From NCBI GenBank assembly GCA_937996675.1, contig CALKUN010000144.1, positions 1-18,640 of the forward strand: a DNA stretch of 18,640 nt. Reading direction: 5' to 3'. Positions 14,595 through 18,640 of this stretch are shown here, piece by piece. The position numbers and the translations under genes are program-made. The first letter of the stretch is position 1, and the number at the start of each line of letters is the position of its first letter. The notes beneath the pieces were generated by a model, which ran no database searches, had not been told where the DNA came from, and saw only the letters and a program-made list of their open reading frames with translations. The DNA is from an uncultured Candidatus Saccharibacteria bacterium. GTDB lineage: Bacteria; Patescibacteriota; Saccharimonadia; CAILAD01; GCA-016700035.

Positions 14595-14600
14595 ATTGTA
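14595..14600 (-). promoter_or_regulatory. Probable -10 box of the S41 protease gene (leaderless)
   Basis: TACAAT (leftward) ends eight bases before the ATG at 14586, so transcription should start at or within one or two bases of the start codon. No ribosome binding site is present. No -35 match is evident. Confidence 0.45.
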
Positions 14601-14685
14601 CCGGGAAAATCCACTCGAGAGGCAGAGTATCCACACATTTTTTCTCAGATTTGTTGATACAAAAAATATCTCGCACAGCACTGGT

Positions 14686-14724
14686 CAAGGCTTGGCGTCC
14701 AGCGCTTTAGAAATTGGCCGCCTC
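14686..14724 (-). repeat. Possible third, shorter copy (C) of the dispersed element
   Basis: Directly after the stop of the CHAP gene, CAGCGCTTTAGAAAT matches 14 of 15 bases of copy A (CAGCGCTTGAGAAAT), in the same orientation relative to the preceding gene, and a GC-rich GGCCGCC takes the place of GTCGCG. The rest is diverged. The 138-base gap it lies in also has an AT-rich stretch (about 14636-14671) and GTATCCACA at 14627, one base off a DnaA box. Confidence 0.35.
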
Positions 14725-15840
14725 CTAATGAATGAAGACGAGTGCAGAGGTAGGCCACAGTGACTGAGAGTACCTGCCATCCCAGTTCGCATTGAATTCC
14801 GACACCAATACCTGCTGTCCATTCTTCAAGACTGACTCAACAACCATAACGTGACCGTACTCACCTACCGGATATACCCCCAGAGCACCCACCTCAGGCA
14901 CGCTATCTACGCGCATCTGGTACTGTCGAGCCCAATCAGGCCATTGTTTAGCATTGGCAGGGCCTAAGAAGCCCCATGCAGGTATCGGACGACCGATATT
15001 GGCTCGGCGCCACGCCGCGTAGCTGGTGCACTGACGGTAGTAAAAGCCCCATGGATCCACGCCACTATTCGGGAATGGCTCGGCGCCAGCCCAGGGGTAT
15101 TCAGAAGTAATCGAATAGTCACGGCCAGCACTCTGAGCCGCAATGACAGCAGATTGCTGTGCGCGCAGCGTCGAAAGACGTGTATTATCGGCCGCAACCA
15201 GCTCGCGATAGACCTTTTCTTGTCCACGCGTCTCTGCTACAAGGGCTGCCATCTCTGCCTCCTGGTCACCGACAGCTTTTAGCTCGAGCTTCACTTCATT
15301 CTCTTGGCCAAGGAGCTTATTTTGGAGGTCTTCAATCGCCTTCTTAGCATCTCGGATCGACTCGACATTCTGGGTGACTTTGCCACGTAGTGAGGTGTAA
15401 TACTGTTGCTTACTCACAAGATCGCTCAAAGTATTGCTCGACGCCACCAACTCCATTGGACTCAGACCCCCTTGTCGGTAGACGGCGGCTATATTCTCAC
15501 GCAACAGCTCGGTCTGCGTCTCAAGCTGCTCTTTATTGGCCTGCAAGTCCTGTTCTGACTTGTCGATCTTAAGTCGAGTCAGCTGGAGGTTGGCACGGCC
15601 AGCATCGAGGTGGTCTTGAAGAATGCTCAGCTTATTCTGGAGTGTGTCGCCCTCAGCTTGTTTTTGATTAGCCTCAGCTTGATTGGTTTGAATCTGCTTC
15701 GTGACGGCATCAATCAGCGGCTGGAGATCATCGGCGCTGGCCCGATACGCCACAAACAAAGACCCCACCAGCATCAGGCCGAGGCAAAGCCCCCGGATAC
15801 CGAGATGCGAGGTGAGGTGATGATGTTTGTTTGTTTTCAT
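14725..15840 (-). CDS. Secreted coiled-coil CHAP-domain peptidoglycan hydrolase (second copy)
   Basis: A 371-residue protein with a signal peptide (about 1-36, hydrophobic LCLGLMLVGSLFV, likely cut after ASA). A long coiled coil (about 40-235, rich in Q, E, K and L, broken by YRQGGLSPMELVASS) follows. The C-terminal CHAP domain has catalytic C271 in QCTSYAAWRR, H330 in YGHVMVVES (E335 beside it) and the EFN near 348-350. This is the architecture of PcsB and related hydrolases, which FtsEX activates for daughter-cell separation. It is a paralogue of the gene at 15875-16972 and lies 34 bases after it, with only a weak ribosome binding site, so the two are co-transcribed. Confidence 0.92.
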   Translation of the reverse strand: MKTNKHHHLTSHLGIRGLCLGLMLVGSLFVAYRASADDLQPLIDAVTKQIQTNQAEANQKQAEGDTLQNKLSILQDHLDAGRANLQLTRLKIDKSEQDLQANKEQLETQTELLRENIAAVYRQGGLSPMELVASSNTLSDLVSKQQYYTSLRGKVTQNVESIRDAKKAIEDLQNKLLGQENEVKLELKAVGDQEAEMAALVAETRGQEKVYRELVAADNTRLSTLRAQQSAVIAAQSAGRDYSITSEYPWAGAEPFPNSGVDPWGFYYRQCTSYAAWRRANIGRPIPAWGFLGPANAKQWPDWARQYQMRVDSVPEVGALGVYPVGEYGHVMVVESVLKNGQQVLVSEFNANWDGRYSQSLWPTSALVFIH

Positions 15841-15874
15841 GTTGACTCGTTTGTTGTTCTTTTAGGGAATATTT

Positions 15875-16972
15875 CTATCGGATGAAGCGAGCGCCTCCGA
15901 GTGATCCCATCGGAATTGTTCGGGTGGAGAACCCTCCTCGTGGCGAGTAGTTGTACTCGCTCACCGTGATGGAGGATCCGTTGTTGGACTCCACGATTGC
16001 GACGTGACCGTAGGGTGAGCCTGGACCATATGGCCAGACTACGATGTCCCCATACTGTGGGTTTGAGGAGTTAGCGCGCCAATACCAATCGCCAGCATTA
16101 CCCCAGTACATCGGTACAGTTCGTCCAATGGCATGGCGCTTCCAGGCGGCGTAGCTAACACATTCGCGATTGTAGTAGCCATAATCGTCGACCATGCTGT
16201 CTTGAGAAGCGTTACACCATACGTTCGGATAGCCACCGCCACACTGCCCACCGGCTCGGAAGCTACCGCCAGCCTGGGCATTACGGCGAATCTCTTCTGC
16301 TCGAGCCGCAAAGACGGCGTTGAGCTGGGCTTGATTTTGCTGAACGAGGCTCTGGTATGCTGACTCCTGTCCCTTGGTCTGTGTGAGGAGGCTCTGCTGT
16401 TCGGCGCGCTTGGCAGCGATATTAGCTACCTGACCGACCTCGTCTGCCGCCCGAGCATCGAGCTCGATCTTCTTCTGTTCGAGCTGGGACTTGAGGGTAC
16501 TGATAGACGCAATGGTAGCTTCGATCTTGTCTTTGACCTGCGTGACATATTCTTGCTTACCAACAAAGTCACTGAGATTCTGGCTTGAAGCCAACATCTC
16601 AATTGGGGTCACGTCACGGTCTTTGTAGATCGTCTGAAGGTTTTGCTTTAGATTGTCTGTCTGCTTGGCAAGCTCGGCAGTCTGCGCTGTGATATCGGCC
16701 TGAGTCTTGGCGGTCTCTACACGGGTACGCTGAAGAGCGGCCTGTGCCGCACTAATCTCGCTATTGAGAGCTGATACTTTACCCTGCAAAGTATTCGCTT
16801 CAGCCTGCTTCTGTGAAGCAGCCGACTGATTATTCTTGATCTGCTGGCTCAATGCGTTGATCTGGCTGTCGTAATCGACTGCCAGAGCGGCCGGTGCCGC
16901 CAAGATGAACAGCAATGCCCAGAGAACCATAAACGTGCCTCGAGCACGCCATAACAAACGATTCAATTTCAT
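15875..16972 (-). CDS. Secreted coiled-coil CHAP-domain peptidoglycan hydrolase (first copy)
   Basis: A 365-residue protein with a signal peptide (about 1-31, ending APAALA). A coiled coil covers about 35-230 with the same internal break as its paralogue (YKDRDVTPIEMLASSQNLSD). A Gly-rich linker with two cysteines (C244, C253) follows, and then the CHAP domain: C271 in ECVSYAAWKR, GDIVVW, H323 in YGHVAIVES (E328 beside it) and EYN at 339-341. All expected catalytic residues are present. By analogy with PcsB, the coiled coil would hold the enzyme inactive until FtsEX acts on it. AAAGGAGG precedes the ATG closely, and a perfect TATAAT lies 52 bases upstream. Confidence 0.93.
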   Translation of the reverse strand: MKLNRLLWRARGTFMVLWALLFILAAPAALAVDYDSQINALSQQIKNNQSAASQKQAEANTLQGKVSALNSEISAAQAALQRTRVETAKTQADITAQTAELAKQTDNLKQNLQTIYKDRDVTPIEMLASSQNLSDFVGKQEYVTQVKDKIEATIASISTLKSQLEQKKIELDARAADEVGQVANIAAKRAEQQSLLTQTKGQESAYQSLVQQNQAQLNAVFAARAEEIRRNAQAGGSFRAGGQCGGGYPNVWCNASQDSMVDDYGYYNRECVSYAAWKRHAIGRTVPMYWGNAGDWYWRANSSNPQYGDIVVWPYGPGSPYGHVAIVESNNGSSITVSEYNYSPRGGFSTRTIPMGSLGGARFIR

Positions 16973-17024
16973 ACCCCTCCTTTAAGCGCCAGGCCATATC
17001 CAATCCGTGTGAGCACTTGTGGTT

Positions 17025-17030
17025 ATTATA
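17025..17030 (-). promoter_or_regulatory. -10 box of the CHAP hydrolase pair
   Basis: A perfect TATAAT (leftward) predicts transcription from about 17018 and a leader of roughly 46 bases that includes the strong AAAGGAGG. Unlike several other genes here, this one has a full leader. No clear -35 is present. Confidence 0.5.
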
Positions 17031-17056
17031 GCCTATGGCCAGAAGGAGCTAGGTGG

Positions 17057-17065
17057 TTATCCACA
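17057..17065 (+). promoter_or_regulatory. Consensus DnaA-box sequence
   Basis: TTATCCACA matches the E. coli DnaA box exactly and sits in the dyad GTGG-TTAT-CCAC (17053-17064), upstream of the CHAP promoter. One box alone does not make an origin; it could be chance or a DnaA-linked control site. Confidence 0.25.
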
Positions 17066-17126
17066 GGATCATAAGCACAATTAACGGTCTCGTACCAACT
17101 CGTCTTCTGGGAATGCTAGGTAAGGC

Positions 17127-17230
17127 GAGGGCTGAAGCCCGCAAGAGAACGTACTAACAGATACGGTGAGTGCGAGCTAGAAGCCCAAACGCAGCCCAGC
17201 GCCCCAGAAGTGAGTCGCGAAGTGAAACCG
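17127..17230 (-). repeat. Dispersed noncoding element, copy B
   Basis: This fills much of the 258-base gap between ftsX and the first CHAP gene. Its core 17188-17219 matches copy A at 27 of 32 bases without gaps; TACGGTGA at 17162 and GCAAGA at 17141 also match in order. A local hairpin GGGCT-GA-AGCCC lies upstream of these. As in copy A, it follows a leftward stop codon (ftsX at 17231). I see no open reading frame or terminal repeats in it. Confidence 0.6.
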
Positions 17231-18145
17231 CTATAACTTAAGGTGTCTTGAGATTGCTAGATAACTCGATACAATACCGATGAATATACCGAGACCGTAT
17301 GTAGCGAAGGCTACGAGCGAGATGCGATCCGCTACAAATGCGATCACTTCACTAGCATTGAAGTAGCTCACAAAGAGTGGCTTGGCGAAGTTGATGAGCG
17401 GGATAGATATAGAGATTGCAATCGTAGCCCCAATAATGCCGTACATTGCTCCCTCTACGAGGAAGGGTCCACGGATAAACCACTTAGTAGCACCAACGAG
17501 CTTCATGATCTCGATCTCTTCGCGTCGCGTGAAGATCGCCATGCGGATGGTATTGAAGATAATGAGCAGCGAGATGACGAGGAAAGCTGACGAGATAATT
17601 GTGCCGACCTTACTCACTGCATTTGAGATAGCCACGATGTTCTCGACAATCTTCTTGCGATCATCGCTGTCCTGAAGACTACTCGAAGCAATGATATCTT
17701 TTTGTGGCGCTTGCCCGAGAGTCTTGTCGAGCTCTTCGAGTTTCTCGAGTGAGTTGGTGCGCACTTCGAGCGAGGCCGGAAGTGGATTGCCAATCTCCAC
17801 CGCTGTCTTGGCCAGCTTCTCCCCATCCTTTGAGCTGGTACGCAGACGGTTGAGCGCCTCGTCCTTTGAGACATAGGTCACATCCTTCACATTTGGCAGT
17901 GTGCGAGCGTAAGACTGCAGTTGTTGCACTTGATCGGGTGTCGCTTCGTCCTTGAGGAAGAGCGTCAAGTCTATCTTGTTACGAATTGACTGGAGCTGGT
18001 TCTGCAAGAAGAGCGCTGAAAACGAGAAGAAGGCCACGATAACGAGCGTCACCACCATGATGGCAGTGGCAGCAATAGAGAGCCAAGCGTTGCGGAAGAG
18101 ATTGCGGAAACCAGTACGGCAGACACGCAAGAACGTGATCATCAT
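17231..18145 (-). CDS. ftsX: Cell division protein FtsX (ABC transporter-like permease)
   Basis: A 304-residue protein. It has a short cytoplasmic N-terminus (FLRVCRTGFRNLFRNAWLS), a first membrane segment (about 21-48), and an extracytoplasmic domain with LFLKDEATPDQVQQL and VKDVTYVSKDEAL. Three further membrane segments follow, around the conserved IFNTIRMAIFTRREEIEIMK and LVGATKWFIRGPF. With FtsE it forms a transmembrane switch that uses ATP to activate peptidoglycan hydrolases at the division site; here the likely targets are the adjacent CHAP proteins. GGAGA lies eight bases before the ATG and directly abuts the base of the long hairpin in the ftsE-ftsX gap. Confidence 0.97.
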   Translation of the reverse strand: MMITFLRVCRTGFRNLFRNAWLSIAATAIMVVTLVIVAFFSFSALFLQNQLQSIRNKIDLTLFLKDEATPDQVQQLQSYARTLPNVKDVTYVSKDEALNRLRTSSKDGEKLAKTAVEIGNPLPASLEVRTNSLEKLEELDKTLGQAPQKDIIASSSLQDSDDRKKIVENIVAISNAVSKVGTIISSAFLVISLLIIFNTIRMAIFTRREEIEIMKLVGATKWFIRGPFLVEGAMYGIIGATIAISISIPLINFAKPLFVSYFNASEVIAFVADRISLVAFATYGLGIFIGIVSSYLAISRHLKL

Positions 18146-18309
18146 TGACCGTATCTCCTATTTCTTTTCGTAAGCGAAAGCTTTATCTGGCGAGGAGGAG
18201 CGATGAGTTCTTGTGAGAAGGCATAGCTATGGCTATGACGCCGAGCAAAACTCAACGATACTTCCACCAGGAAAGCTTGCAGCCGAAAAGAAATATGTGA
18301 TGCGGTCAT
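18142..18309 (-). CDS. Possible small ORF between ftsE and ftsX
   Basis: A 55-codon frame starts at an ATG that overlaps the ftsE stop (ATGA) and ends with a TGA that overlaps the ftsX start (ATGA), so all three frames would be translationally coupled. The product is Arg/Ser-rich (starts MTASHISFRLQ, ends KRNRRYGQ), has no recognisable domain and uses AGA/AGG/TTG codons more than its neighbours. The frame runs through a long inverted repeat, so it may be a by-product of an inserted palindromic element. FtsE and FtsX genes are usually directly adjacent. Confidence 0.35.
   Translation of the reverse strand: MTASHISFRLQAFLVEVSLSFARRHSHSYAFSQELIAPPRQIKLSLTKRNRRYGQ
18159..18295. repeat. Long imperfect inverted repeat between ftsE and ftsX
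   Basis: A perfect 12-bp outer stem joins 18159-18170 (TATTTCTTTTCG) and 18284-18295. Inward, AAAGCTTT with CTGG (18177-18190) pairs with CCAG and AAAGCTT (18267-18278). CG-TGAGTT (18201-18209) pairs with AACTCA-CG (18249-18257). GGC/ATAGC pairs with GCTAT/GCC around a TATG apex (18228-18231). The ~137-base structure fills almost the whole intergenic gap and stops exactly at the ftsX ribosome binding site. It has no T-run, so it is not a plain terminator. Confidence 0.7.
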
Positions 18310-18640
18310 AATATGTATCTCCCAACCTTTTCGTCCTTGACGATACGTCCGCGTGAGATCGTGACGACACGGCGCTTGAGAGCATTCACAATATCCTTGT
18401 TGTGGGTCGTGAGGAGAACAGTGGTACCAAACTTATTAATCTTGAGGAGAAGCTCAATGATATCCCAAGAGTTCTTTGGATCAAGGTTACCGGTCGGTTC
18501 GTCGGCGATGAGCAGCTTCGGGCGGCAGCAGAGGGCCATGGCGATCATCACGCGCTGCTGCATGCCGCCGCTGAGCTCGTGCGGATAGGCGCGGAGACGC
18601 TTCTCCGGCTGCACGATGCCCACTTTGTCCAGCCACAGAT
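18306..18640 (-). CDS. ftsE: Cell division ATPase FtsE, C-terminal part (5' end outside window; possibly chimeric)
   Basis: About 110 residues are visible, with the frame running off the window edge. The ABC signature LSGGMQQR, Walker B LLIADEPTGNLD and the switch His in LLTTHNKDIV are present. From GNLDP onward (DIIELLLKINKFGTTVLL, RRVVTISRGRIV) the match is to FtsE, the ATPase partner of FtsX. Before that point, RLRAYPHELSGGMQQRV and MIAMALCCRPKLLIADEPT read like an OppD/DppD oligopeptide-transporter ATPase, not FtsE (usually LSGGEQQR). The bases there (18497-18640) are clearly more GC-rich than the rest. The stop codon overlaps a possible small ORF. Confidence 0.85.
   Translation of the reverse strand, partial: LWLDKVGIVQPEKRLRAYPHELSGGMQQRVMIAMALCCRPKLLIADEPTGNLDPKNSWDIIELLLKINKFGTTVLLTTHNKDIVNALKRRVVTISRGRIVKDEKVGRYIL

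Noticed and set aside
16973..17230. Replication origin or stable RNA gene in the longest gap
   Set aside because: Only one DnaA box and one short GC hairpin; no box cluster, no long AT-rich unwinding region, no tRNA, tmRNA or RNase P features.

Overview
The window reads as about 18.6 kb of a compact bacterial chromosome, most likely from the Candidate Phyla Radiation and probably Saccharibacteria (TM7). Grounds for this are family-level only: short intergenic gaps, a Gram-positive-style envelope set (sortase, FtsEX with coiled-coil CHAP hydrolases, S41 protease), a Trm11-like methyltransferase with a non-standard motif IV, and several conserved but unassignable proteins. There are no phage genes, transposases or CRISPR arrays. 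No gene-free stretch exceeds 300 bases; the longest is 16973-17230.

Left part (1-3200), mostly rightward: the C-terminal end of an unknown gene, a membrane-anchored PEGA-domain protein, a leftward tRNA-Leu(CAA) with its own terminator, and a membrane-anchored sortase. Middle (3221-6410): a leftward pair of poorly known genes faces, across a palindrome-rich 117-base divergent region, a rightward pair. That pair is a YvcK/CofD-family protein with an AbrB/MazE-like DNA-binding domain fused to its N-terminus, followed by a translationally coupled HAD phosphatase. Next, leftward (6420-8813), lies a tightly overlapping trio: a flippase-like membrane protein, xseA and xseB. A solitary membrane-anchored hypothetical gene (8922-9419) has its own promoter, leader hairpin and terminator. 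A rightward pair, Trm11-like methyltransferase and rpmA (9600-11044), ends in a strong terminator.

Right part (11228-18640), all leftward. In transcription order it is ftsE (cut by the window edge), a hairpin-bearing 55-codon spacer ORF, ftsX, two paralogous secreted coiled-coil CHAP hydrolases, an S41/CtpA protease, pyrG and a receiver-only response regulator. The ftsE to ctpA block looks like a division-linked peptidoglycan hydrolase module: FtsEX drives PcsB-like CHAP enzymes, with a processing protease next door.

Most notable points: (1) the AbrB/MazE-YvcK fusion and the palindromes in its promoter; (2) the long inverted repeat plus small ORF, with ATGA overlaps at both ends, between ftsE and ftsX; (3) a dispersed noncoding element found just after three leftward stop codons; (4) -10 boxes so close to start codons that many transcripts must be leaderless or nearly so; (5) the first ~145 bases of the visible ftsE, which look like a GC-rich oligopeptide-transporter ATPase joined to FtsE at Walker B, possibly an assembly chimera.
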